Below are positions 26,498 to 32,517 of a DNA stretch of 32,517 bases, one piece after another. A program made the translations under genes and the position numbers. The stretch spans positions 1 to 32,517 of the forward strand of contig JAFRXI010000072.1 in NCBI GenBank assembly GCA_017437755.1. Direction: 5' to 3'. Below the pieces are notes generated by a model. The model was not told where the DNA came from and made no database searches. It saw only the letters and a program-made list of their open reading frames with translations. Position 1 is the first letter of the stretch. Every line of letters starts with the position of its first letter. This DNA comes from Bacteroidales bacterium (lineage in GTDB: Bacteria > Bacteroidota > Bacteroidia > Bacteroidales > UBA932).

Positions 26498-27280
26498 ATG
26501 AAAATGCGTTTTGCATGGCTTCTGGCGTCGGTCCTGGTCGCATTCTCCTGCGGCAAGGAACCGGCGCCGGAACTGCCGCCGCCCGTCGCTCCGCCGTCGG
26601 TGGTGGATGACAATAATACCCACACGGGCCCGCTTGCCGTATTCATCGGCGACAGCATCACCTGGCAGTGGGCCCGCGCGTCGCGGACCGATACAAGGGA
26701 CAAGCTTGTGATTCCCCTGGATCCGCTGCCTTCATTCATGAAGCAGAACGGGGACAGCTACACCACTTATTTCCATCCCCAGTTCTTTACCTCCAACAGG
26801 TACAGCAACAAGGGAATCAGTGCGGAGAATACCACCCAGATGCTGGCCCGTTACAAGACCGACGTGCTTGACCAGGACCCGCACAGCGTTGTGATCATGG
26901 GCGGTACCAACGACCTGGCCCAGGGCGTGCAGAAGGCCCAGATACTCTCCAATATCAAGCAGATGGCGGAACAGGCGGAGGCCAAGGGAATAAAGGTCAT
27001 CCTTTGCTCCGTAACTCCCTGCAACGAAAAGTATTCCCGCCTCAGCAACCCCAGCACCAAAGGGGACCACATCATTACCCTTAACGGCATGATAAAGGGC
27101 TATGCCCAGGAAAAAGGTTATACTTATTGCGACTACCATCCCACCCTTGCGGCCCCCGACGGCCTGGCACTCAGGGACGAGTACTGCCTGTATGACAGGC
27201 TTCATCCCAACCCCGATGCCTACACCGAGATGGAGAAGATAATAAAGCCCATCATAGAAAAGGTACTGGAAAGCGAGTAA
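26498..27280 (+). CDS. SGNH/GDSL-family hydrolase lipoprotein
   Basis: 260 residues. The lipobox is VAFSC with Cys18. A Pro-rich linker follows, then an SGNH fold. The four blocks are visible: FIGDSIT with nucleophile Ser53, NKGISAENT (oxyanion Gly107), GGTNDL with Asn138, and DRLHPN with Asp233/His236. Closest in style to acetylhydrolase/lipase-like esterases that act on acylated sugars; alternatively a phospholipase-type esterase. Its leader shares the APELPPPV sequence with the preceding NAGPA lipoprotein. It is the last gene of the Sus-type locus, and its stop codon TAA lies directly against the stop of the convergent channel gene. Confidence 0.88.
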   Translation: MKMRFAWLLASVLVAFSCGKEPAPELPPPVAPPSVVDDNNTHTGPLAVFIGDSITWQWARASRTDTRDKLVIPLDPLPSFMKQNGDSYTTYFHPQFFTSNRYSNKGISAENTTQMLARYKTDVLDQDPHSVVIMGGTNDLAQGVQKAQILSNIKQMAEQAEAKGIKVILCSVTPCNEKYSRLSNPSTKGDHIITLNGMIKGYAQEKGYTYCDYHPTLAAPDGLALRDEYCLYDRLHPNPDAYTEMEKIIKPIIEKVLESE

Positions 27281-28831
27281 TTATCGGGGCTTTTCGGGCA
27301 ATGTCTTGATATACAGGTCTCTCTGCGGGAACGGGATTTCTATTCCGTTCTCGTTTAGGGCGTTGTAGATCAGTTCCTTTGCCTTTGCGGCATAGGTGTA
27401 GTGTTCTTCGACGGTGGTGAACTGGTAAACCGACAGGTTCACGCTGTTGTCGCCGAATCCCATGAACCTGACCTGTATGCCGAACTTGGGATCCACCACC
27501 TCGCGGCCGTATTTGTCCCTGACCTGCAGGGGCTTGAGAGCCTCCACGATGATCGAGCGAACCTGCTCCACGTCGCACCCGTATTTCACCCCCACTTCGA
27601 TGGCGAGCATCTCGTAGGAGTGGTTCTTGGTGAGATTCTTGAAATTCTTGGCAAAGAGGGTGCTGTTGGGGAATGCCATCACGGCGCCGTCGGCCGAGAC
27701 TATCTGGGTGGTCTGGTAATTGATGGAGTCCACGCGGCCACGGACCCCGTCGCATTCGATGTAATCGCCAACCCTGAGTCGTCCGGACATCAGCTGTACC
27801 CCGTAGAAGAAGTTGTTGAGGATGTCCTTCATGGCGAATCCAAGGCCGGTGGCAAGGCCGGCGCCGATCACCTTGACGGCCGCTGTAGGTATCTTGAGGA
27901 TGGTGAACAGCATGATCAGGTACAGTGCCCACAGCGAGATGGCGATTATGTTCTCTGCAAGGGTGAAGTTCACCTGGTTCTCCTGGAAAGCCTTGCCTCC
28001 GGAGTTCTTGACGATTGAACGGATCTTGTAATGCCTGTACAGCGTCTTGCCGAGGTAAACCAGGAAGGCGAACAGGAAGTACAGCGATACCACCAGGACT
28101 ATCTTGCTGAAAGACAGGTGGATGTATCCTTCCACGTTGACGAAGGGATATGCCGCATATTCGGAGAATATCCCGTTGAGGTCGAACACGCTGGAAGCCA
28201 GGTACAGGCTGAGGGGCAGTGACAGTATGATGGCGATGGGCGCAAGTGCCTTCTTGACAAGGGAATATGGCCAGGTGACGGCAACAAAGTCATCCTCGTT
28301 CCGATAAGGGAATTCGGGGTGGAGTTCCTTGTAACGCAGTTTCATGTTCCTGATGTGGCCCTTGTAGTAGATCTCGATGAGGTCGTACACCGCATTGACA
28401 GTCTGGAGCAGGGTAAGCTCGAAGATCCACCAGATAAGGACCTCCACGCCAAGAAGCACGTATCCCAGGATGGCTATGACGGTGGTTATCACCATTATGG
28501 CAAGCGAAACCCAGCCGAAGACCATGTCGCTGTTGGGTACGCTCTTGCGGTATCTTTTGAGGGTGAGTCCCTGGAAGACGGTAAACAGCAGCAGAAGGGG
28601 AGGGAAGACTATGTTCAGCAGGCTGTTGGGGATGAACGCTATGCGTAAAGAAATGATTATGAAGCACAAAAGGAGTATCGGAAAGTACAGCCAGATGCCT
28701 TTCTTGACCGCGTCGCCCTCAAGCCTGATGACCAGCGATACGAGGATGGCGGCCAGCATCCATGCAAATTCCACGAGCAGTTTGGAAGCCATGGAGAAGA
28801 AGTTCTGGCTGGATGTCCACCCGGCGATCAT
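27281..28831 (-). pseudogene. MscS-type mechanosensitive channel, C-terminal part (split gene)
   Basis: 516 residues if translation starts at the ATG complementary to 28829-28831, which overlaps the stop of the N-terminal part (TAATG). It contains several membrane helices (for example LLVEFAWMLAAILVSLVI, LAIMVITTVIAILGYVLLG, ENIIAISLWALYLIMLFTIL). The MscS pore helix and beta domain follow: AVKVIGAGLATGLGFAMKD, FFYGVQLMSGRLRVGDYIEC, VRGRVDSINYQTTQIVSADG and FPNSTLFAKNFKNLTK. In the same frame, upstream of that ATG, lies GTHFSVIIFALTI, which completes a membrane helix continuous with the end of the N-terminal part. One added G at the C-run 28868-28870 (plus strand) would join both into one 891-residue channel. 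Broken gene, sequence error or a coupled two-piece protein are all possible. Confidence 0.8.
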
Positions 28832-29955
28832 TATGGTAAGGGCAAAGATGATGACCGAGAAATGAGTCCCATCTCGAACCTGTGATTCCGGAACTTCTCT
28901 TTCTGGAAGAACTTGACCCTGGCGGTGAGAAGCATGACCAAAAGCCATCCCAATACCAGGGATACGATGATGTAGAACAGCGTGAACAGCGAGAAGCCTA
29001 TAACCATGGGGCCTCTCCACTGGCTGTGCACGTTCTCCAGTTCCTTGCGGCTGTATTTTTCGTTGGCGTCGGAAACCGCCCTGCTCCAATACATGGGGAA
29101 TGACCGTAGGAGCTTGACATAGTTGGTCTGCCCCTCGATGAAAATCTTGTTCTGGACGGTCTTGTAGCGCTTCTGGGCGTAATTGTAGGCCGATTCCAGC
29201 ATGGCGGCGGTTTCAGTGTAATGGGTACTGTCCCTTACAAGGGCCTCCTTCTGCATGCTGGAAATCAGGAGCAGCCTCTCGGCGTAGAACAGGCAGCTGT
29301 CGCGGTCGGCCTGGCCGAGGGAATCCAGCACGAATCCCTGGCCTCCGAAGTTCCCGAGGTCCCTCTCGGCCTGGGTGGCGCCGTCAGGAACCGGGGGGGA
29401 CGGCCTCTCGGGAAGGGCCCGCGCGCTGTCGGAGGGGTGTCCTTCGTCCTCGGGTCCACCCTCGTGGTGATGATGCCCGGTATCGGAGCCGGGGCCTCCG
29501 CCGATCCGGACCACGTTTCCGGTGCTGTCGATATACTCCACGGTGGTGGACGGCGGCAGGCTGCGGAGCGTGTGGATAAGGCGGTCGTACCGGTCTATCT
29601 CAATGTCCAGCCGGGATACTATGTCGTCGAACGGCATCCTCCTGGCCGAGAATTCCTTGTATTGTTCGGATACCTCGTTCAGGGCATAGGTCATGTCAAA
29701 GGTGTAGTCCTGCTTCTGGGAATAGAGCATCAGCGACAGTTCGTTGGACATCTGCATCATCTTCACCATGCGGGTGTGCTGCCTTTCACCGCTTCCCCTC
29801 ATCCTCTTGGCGCTCCTTTCGGATGCCTTGAAAGCCGATTTGAGCTCGTGATGCAGCACCGAAAGCGTCTGCGACAGGTCTTTCTCGCTTAGGACGGCAA
29901 AGGCCGGAACTGCTGCGAGGAATATGGCCAGGGCCAGGAAAACTTTCTTTTTCAT
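28831..29955 (-). CDS. MscS-type mechanosensitive channel, N-terminal periplasmic part (split gene)
   Basis: 374 residues as read. Signal peptide MKKKVFLALAIFLAAVPAFA, then a helical, coiled-coil-prone periplasmic domain (HHELKSAFKASERSAKRMR, YALNEVSEQYKEFSARR). A low-complexity hinge with GHHHHEGG (~160-167) and Pro-rich LPERPSPPVP follows, then more helices, and a transmembrane helix ~316-345 (FSLFTLFYIIVSLVLGWLLV). The last ~17 residues after FRNHRFEMG (LISRSSSLPLP) do not resemble a channel, whereas the alternative frame continues with a hydrophobic helix. This supports a frameshift just before 28866. It is 27 bases downstream of serB on the same strand. In related Bacteroidetes such proteins are single large channels thought to release solutes on osmotic down-shock. 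Confidence 0.78.
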   Translation of the reverse strand: MKKKVFLALAIFLAAVPAFAVLSEKDLSQTLSVLHHELKSAFKASERSAKRMRGSGERQHTRMVKMMQMSNELSLMLYSQKQDYTFDMTYALNEVSEQYKEFSARRMPFDDIVSRLDIEIDRYDRLIHTLRSLPPSTTVEYIDSTGNVVRIGGGPGSDTGHHHHEGGPEDEGHPSDSARALPERPSPPVPDGATQAERDLGNFGGQGFVLDSLGQADRDSCLFYAERLLLISSMQKEALVRDSTHYTETAAMLESAYNYAQKRYKTVQNKIFIEGQTNYVKLLRSFPMYWSRAVSDANEKYSRKELENVHSQWRGPMVIGFSLFTLFYIIVSLVLGWLLVMLLTARVKFFQKEKFRNHRFEMGLISRSSSLPLP

Positions 29956-29982
29956 GCCTGTAATAAACTGGGTATTAGGTAA

Positions 29983-31215
29983 TTATTGCATCCGCCCCTG
30001 CTCTCCCAGGTGGCTGTCCTTGAATCCGAGGAAGTACAGTACGCCGTCCAGTCCGATGGTGTTGATGGACTGGCGGGCGTTTGCCACCACGCGCGGCTTG
30101 GCGTGGAAGGCGATTCCGAGGCCGGCCTCGGCCAGCATAGGAAGGTCGTTCGCCCCGTCGCCCACGGCTATCGTCTGGGCCAGGTTGACGTGCTCGCTCT
30201 GGGCTATCAGTTTGAGGAGGTCGGCCTTCCTCCGGCCGTCCACGATCTCTCCCAGATACCGTCCTGTGAGCAGTCCGTCTTCGCCTATCTCAAGCTCGTT
30301 GGCATATACGTAGTCTATGCCGTAGCGGCGCTGGAGATACTCTCCAAAGAAGGTGAATCCTCCGCTCAGGATGGCGATCTTGTAGCCGCAGGTCTTGAGG
30401 ACCGACATAAGGCGGTCGGTTCCCTCGGTGATGGGAAGATTCTCGGCGATTTCCTGCATTACGCTTACATTGAGGCCTTTGAGCAAGGCCACGCGGCGCT
30501 TGAAGCTCTCCTTGAAATCTATCTCGCCCCGCATGGCCGATTCAGTGATGGCCCTGACCTGGTCGCCCACGCCGGCCCTTTCCGCCAGTTCGTCGATGCA
30601 CTCGGTCTGGATGAGGGTGGAGTCCATGTCAAAGCAGATGAGCCGCCTCATCCGGCGGTACATGTCGTCTTTCTGGAAGGAAAAGTCCATTCCCATCTCC
30701 GACGAGAGCTGCATAAGTTTTGCCTGGAGGGCCTCCTTGTCCACCGGGGTTCCCCGCACTGAAAATTCGATGCACGAGCGGGTGTTCCTTTCCGGATGCA
30801 TGATGCTCTGGCGGCCGGTGAGCCTTTTGATGGAGTCGATATTCAGGCCCTGCTGGGCAATCACCTGCGATGCCGCCTCAATCTGACGGGCGGAGAGGCT
30901 CCTGCCTATTACGGTGAGGATGAACCGGTTACGGCCCTGGCGGCCGGACCATTCTTCGTATTCGTCATCTGGAACCGGAACGAATCCGATGGTGACCCCG
31001 AGCTCGGTCGCCTTGAACAGGAGTTCCTTCATAACCTGCCCCGAACTGATATCGTCGATACGGATCAGGATGCCGAGGGAGAGGGTGGAATGGATGTCGG
31101 CCTGGCCGATGTCAAGGATCTGTGCGTCGTATTTTGCCAGGATGGACATTATTGAGGCGGTGAGCCCTATCCTGTCCTTTCCGGCTATGCGTATAAGAAT
31201 CTGTTCTTTTGCCAT
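29983..31215 (-). CDS. serB: Phosphoserine phosphatase SerB with two N-terminal ACT domains
   Basis: 410 residues. The last step of serine synthesis: L-phosphoserine to serine. ACT domain 1 is ~5-80 (ILIRIAGKDRIGLTASIMSIL, ILDIGQADIHSTLSLG) and ACT domain 2 ~97-175 (NRFILTVIGRSLSARQIEAAS); they probably sense an amino acid. The HAD phosphatase domain begins ~190 with ICFDMDSTLIQTECIDELA (nucleophile Asp196, Asp198, Thr200). AILSGGFTFFGEYLQRR and the metal loop IAVGDGANDLPMLAEAGLGIAFHAKP follow. The promoter box lies only ~8 bases before the ATG. The split channel gene follows closely and may be co-transcribed. Confidence 0.95.
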   Translation of the reverse strand: MAKEQILIRIAGKDRIGLTASIMSILAKYDAQILDIGQADIHSTLSLGILIRIDDISSGQVMKELLFKATELGVTIGFVPVPDDEYEEWSGRQGRNRFILTVIGRSLSARQIEAASQVIAQQGLNIDSIKRLTGRQSIMHPERNTRSCIEFSVRGTPVDKEALQAKLMQLSSEMGMDFSFQKDDMYRRMRRLICFDMDSTLIQTECIDELAERAGVGDQVRAITESAMRGEIDFKESFKRRVALLKGLNVSVMQEIAENLPITEGTDRLMSVLKTCGYKIAILSGGFTFFGEYLQRRYGIDYVYANELEIGEDGLLTGRYLGEIVDGRRKADLLKLIAQSEHVNLAQTIAVGDGANDLPMLAEAGLGIAFHAKPRVVANARQSINTIGLDGVLYFLGFKDSHLGEQGRMQ

Positions 31216-31222
31216 AATGATA

Positions 31223-31230
31223 CAAAAATA
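31223..31230 (-). promoter_or_regulatory. Possible promoter -7 box for serB
   Basis: The minus strand reads TATTTTTG, which fits TAnnTTTG, eight bases before the serB ATG. The transcript would start close to or at the start codon. The surrounding DNA is a run of A/T, so a chance match is possible. Confidence 0.4.
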
Positions 31231-31250
31231 TATATTTTTTGTCAGAAAAA

Positions 31251-31280
31251 TTGGAATTCAAATAAAAATGCCTATCTTTG
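31251..31280 (+). promoter_or_regulatory. Promoter for the initiator tRNA gene
   Basis: TTG at 31251-31253 and TATCTTTG at 31273-31280, 19 bases apart, the best consensus match in the window. The mature tRNA 5' end is ten bases further on. Confidence 0.78.
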
Positions 31281-31289
31281 TAGTCCCAT

Positions 31290-31362
<73 letters not shown>

Positions 31363-31364
31363 CT

Positions 31365-31403
31365 AAAAAACAAACCAGCCGTTCATCGGTTGGTTTGTTT
31401 TTT
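31365..31403 (+). terminator. Intrinsic terminator of the tRNA gene
   Basis: A 16-bp stem (31365-31380 with 31388-31403) with one G-T wobble and a seven-base loop GTTCATC. The A-run at the base of the 5' arm pairs with the terminal T-run, so it may work in both directions. It begins three bases after the tRNA. Confidence 0.85.
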
Positions 31404-31421
31404 AATGGGTAGGACGAGAAC

Positions 31422-31533
31422 CGGAGGTTCGAACCGACGCAGCAGCCGAGCGCAATGGGAGCCCTGCTCACATTGCCGAGGCGCCAGGAGGAAAAGCCGC
31501 ACGCAGTGCGGGTTAGTCCTCCCCCCGCTACTA
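31422..31533 (+). repeat. Duplicated tRNA-Met T-arm/acceptor end interrupted by an 82-bp hairpin-rich segment
   Basis: CGGAGGTTCGA at 31422-31432 equals tRNA positions 31337-31347. The 19 bases AGTCCTCCCCCCGCTACTA at 31515-31533 equal 31347-31365. Together they rebuild the T-arm and 3' acceptor end of the upstream tRNA, split within the T-loop by 31433-31514. That segment holds two hairpins: GCAATG..CATTGC at 31452-31476 with an inner GAGC/GCTC, and CCGCAC-GCA-GTGCGG at 31497-31511. A longer GGAGGA/TCCTCC pair (31487-31492 with 31517-31522) encloses the second hairpin. The insert ends read ACC...GGTT. It may be a tRNA-targeted attachment site later invaded by a small palindromic element, or a known tRNA-flanking repeat; open frames across it look spurious. 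Confidence 0.75.
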
Positions 31534-31536
31534 CTT

Positions 31537-31578
31537 AAAATGCTAACTAGTTTGTTATCAATCGGTTGGCATTTTTTT
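31537..31578 (+). terminator. Intrinsic terminator after the tRNA-derived repeat
   Basis: The stem AAAATGCTAAC (31537-31547) pairs with GTTGGCATTTT (31565-31575) with one G-T wobble, followed by more T to 31578. It sits four bases after the copied acceptor end, the same relation as terminator to tRNA upstream, suggesting that a second complete tRNA gene once stood here. Confidence 0.7.
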
Positions 31579-31611
31579 CTTTTACCTGAAAACTGTATTA
31601 TCGAGGCTGAT

Positions 31612-31723
31612 TGTACAAGGTGTGTTTTTAGGCTACAGACCTTGTACACGATATCGTCAATAGAAGGCCGTCCAGGCTGGTTTCAGCGTTCAAGGTGTAT
31701 AATTCAGAATGACACCTTGTACA
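31612..31723. repeat. Cluster of ACAAGGTGT inverted repeats
   Basis: TGTACAAGGTGT at 31612-31623 is the exact reverse complement of 31712-31723. The ten-base form ACCTTGTACA recurs at 31639-31648, and CAAGGTGT(AT) at 31691-31700. So four copies in both orientations lie within 112 bases of AT-rich, apparently non-coding DNA between the terminator and the small lipoprotein gene. They could be binding sites of a dimeric regulator, recombination sites, or a transposon remnant. I see no protein-coding gene in 31579-31757. Confidence 0.6.
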
Positions 31724-31757
31724 TCATAATAAAAACTATTAATTCATTTTAAATCAC

Positions 31758-31765
31758 TATCTTTG
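31758..31765 (+). promoter_or_regulatory. Promoter -7 box abutting the small lipoprotein start
   Basis: TATCTTTG, followed by GCA, ends seven bases before the ATG at 31772. Transcription would start at or within a base or two of the start codon, so the mRNA may be leaderless. No clear -33 TTG is seen. Confidence 0.55.
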
Positions 31766-31771
31766 CATAAG

Positions 31772-32227
31772 ATGGGAAAGAATAAACTGTCGTTAATCGT
31801 ACTATCTGTTCTGTTGGTCTTGAGCGGATGTGACCTTAAATCCGGCATCAAGATTGACAGGAACTCCGTGAAGATTATCCAAGGAAAATACAACGGCGAA
31901 ACGGTCGATCTTACATTCTATGCTGACCTGACATCCACTGTCGAACCGGAGTGGACGTATTGGAGCAAATCTGACGGTCGATTCCATCAAGAAGAGCACC
32001 CTAACGACGGTACCACGCTCTGCTATGAGGTGTTCAATCCTTTCGGTGAACTTGATCTGAAAACGTTGAGCGACAAGGTTGGCTCTTCTAAAACCGTCAC
32101 ACTTCCTCTTCCCGTTTTTGGGTCTGACGATAATCCTTACGAGTACACTTTGAGAGTCACGTTCTATTACAACGCCAAGAAGCAAGATAGTTTTAGTGTC
32201 AGATTCCGGTTGAACGAACCGAACTGA
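31772..32227 (+). CDS. Small lipoprotein of unknown function
   Basis: 151 residues from MGKNKLSLIVLSVLLVLSGC (Cys20), a clear lipoprotein signal; a TTG three codons upstream is inside the promoter box and is rejected. The mature part is predicted from its sequence to be beta-rich: NSVKIIQGKYNGETVDLTFYADL, TVEPEWTYWSKSDGR, SKTVTLPLPVFG, YEYTLRVTFYYNAKKQDSFSVRFRLNEPN. This pattern resembles a single immunoglobulin-like sandwich, but I do not recognise a family. Codon use is more AT-rich than in the Sus locus, consistent with acquired DNA. There are no co-directional neighbours before the HTH gene, so it is likely a single-gene unit. Confidence 0.75.
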   Translation: MGKNKLSLIVLSVLLVLSGCDLKSGIKIDRNSVKIIQGKYNGETVDLTFYADLTSTVEPEWTYWSKSDGRFHQEEHPNDGTTLCYEVFNPFGELDLKTLSDKVGSSKTVTLPLPVFGSDDNPYEYTLRVTFYYNAKKQDSFSVRFRLNEPN

Positions 32228-32242
32228 TTACAAATTCTCACC

Positions 32243-32326
32243 TCATTGATTTTCAATATTTTGCAAGAGTCTTTCAACCTTCCTGAGGTCCTCCACAAGG
32301 TTCGAGATTTTACCGGTGTAGTCTAC
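32243..32326 (-). pseudogene. Tail remnant of an unidentified gene
   Basis: On the minus strand, 27 codons up to a TGA stop read VDYTGKISNLVEDLRKVERL then LQNIENQ, a convincing amphipathic, coiled-coil-like protein C-terminus with no start codon. An in-frame TAA lies immediately upstream, and a hairpin begins at the next base. It looks like the surviving 3' end of a gene removed or displaced by recombination. The family is unknown; chance cannot be excluded at this length. Confidence 0.35.
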
Positions 32327-32361
32327 TTAGAAAGCACTTGCATTGCAGGTGTTTTTTCTAA
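32327..32361. terminator. Hairpin, probable (bidirectional) terminator
   Basis: TTAGAAAGCACTTGC (32327-32341) and GCAGGTG..TTTCTAA (32345-32361) form a stem with a three-base loop ATT, one wobble and one or two bulged bases. The stem is flanked by A- and T-runs, so it could stop transcription from either side. It separates the gene-tail remnant from the HTH gene's promoter. Confidence 0.5.
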
Positions 32362-32372
32362 ATAGCCATTCT

Positions 32373-32436
32373 ATTCTTGCCGATATCGGCAAGAATTATT
32401 ATATTTGTATCGGCATAGAAGCATTAATTGCCGATA
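32373..32436. promoter_or_regulatory. Operator: perfect 24-bp palindrome plus a second inverted repeat
   Basis: 32373-32396 is a perfect 24-bp palindrome with centre CTTGCCGATATCGGCAAG. Half-sites recur as TATCGGCA at 32408-32415 and TTGCCGATA at 32428-32436, forming a second inverted repeat with arms TATCGGCA/TGCCGATA. The four half-sites cover the -33/-7 spacer and the leader of the HTH gene. This is a typical layout for self-repression by a dimeric DNA-binding protein. Confidence 0.72.
32377..32407 (+). promoter_or_regulatory. Promoter of the HTH gene
   Basis: TTG at 32377-32379 and TATATTTG at 32400-32407, 20 bases apart. The palindromic operator overlaps the -33 element and most of the spacer. 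The HTH gene ATG is 33 bases after the -7 box. Confidence 0.65.
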
Positions 32437-32440
32437 GATT

Positions 32441-32517
32441 ATGGAATTCATTACCGTCAGTCAATATGCAGAATTGCATAACCTTTCCGAACGCACTGTG
32501 CGAAACTGGTGCAGCGC
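32441..32517 (+). CDS. Helix-turn-helix DNA-binding protein, N-terminus (cut by window edge)
   Basis: 25 codons are visible before the right edge: MEFITVSQYAELHNLSERTV then RNWCSA. This is the start of an excisionase/MerR-like HTH_17 domain (ITVSQYAELHNLSERTVRNWC resembles the winged-helix start of Xis-type and related regulators). Similar N-termini are found in excisionases of integrative elements and in regulators paired with toxin-type genes in Bacteroidales; the remainder is needed to decide. The adjacent palindromic operator suggests it represses itself. Confidence 0.7.
   Translation, partial: MEFITVSQYAELHNLSERTVRNWCS

Noticed and set aside
28831-28900. Programmed -1 frameshift in the channel gene
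   Set aside because: No X-XXY-YYZ slippery heptamer precedes the junction; the GGGA context fits a simple one-base loss better.
31612-31723. Invertible promoter switch
   Set aside because: Inverted repeats are present, but no -7 box lies inside in either orientation and no recombinase gene is seen nearby, so only the repeats are reported.
31383-31752. Open frames of 88 and 120 codons on either strand across the tRNA-derived repeat
   Set aside because: They cross two terminators, the hairpin segment and the copied tRNA end, and show no protein family features; best explained as chance frames in structured non-coding DNA.

Overview
The window looks like chromosome of a Bacteroidales bacterium (phylum Bacteroidota). 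Several signs agree: paired SusC/SusD outer-membrane proteins, an ECF sigma/FecR pair with a C-terminal DUF4974-like region, DUF3078, DUF1735 and Mfa-like/fimbrillin domains, a eukaryote/archaeal-type prolyl-tRNA synthetase, and repeated promoters of the Bacteroidetes type (TTG about 19-21 bases before TAnnTTTG). Most of the window is fairly GC-rich. The last ~1 kb, after an initiator tRNA gene, is visibly more AT-rich. I cannot name a species; a gut Alistipes-like or uncultured Bacteroidales lineage is a guess.

Layout. 1-1003 (minus): rimP then nusA (cut by the window edge). 1127-4552 (plus): lipid A genes lpxD, lpxC, lpxA, then a WbqC-like gene; lpxC here is a stand-alone deacetylase, not the LpxC-FabZ fusion usual in this phylum. 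4549-7510 (minus): a strange Trp/Tyr- and Ser/Arg-rich lipoprotein followed by a FadL/OmpP1-like outer-membrane protein. 7668-11569 (plus): proS, a DUF3078 outer-membrane protein, tilS. 11533-13317 (minus): sppA. 13383-14771 (plus): hisS. 14775-27280 (plus): one long co-directional surface locus. 27281-31215 (minus): serB followed by a MscS-type mechanosensitive channel that is split by an apparent single-base frameshift. 31290-31362: initiator tRNA-Met. 31363-32517: AT-rich accessory DNA with a duplicated tRNA 3' end, a small lipoprotein, a gene-tail remnant, and the start of a helix-turn-helix gene behind a strongly palindromic operator.

The most interesting functional unit is 14775-27280: ECF sigma factor, FecR-type anti-sigma, a SusC with an N-terminal STN signalling domain, SusD, two related surface lipoproteins whose C-terminal GLUG-like halves match but whose N-terminal domains differ, a phosphodiester glycosidase (NAGPA family) lipoprotein and an SGNH/GDSL hydrolase lipoprotein. 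It has the logic of a polysaccharide utilisation locus under trans-envelope sigma control, yet contains no recognisable classical glycoside hydrolase or polysaccharide lyase. That points to a glycan carrying sugar-1-phosphodiester and ester groups as ligand (inference).

The right end looks like the edge of an integrated element or a recombination hot spot: a 19-bp exact copy of the tRNA 3' end lies 168 bp downstream, and the copied T-arm is interrupted by an 82-bp segment rich in hairpins.
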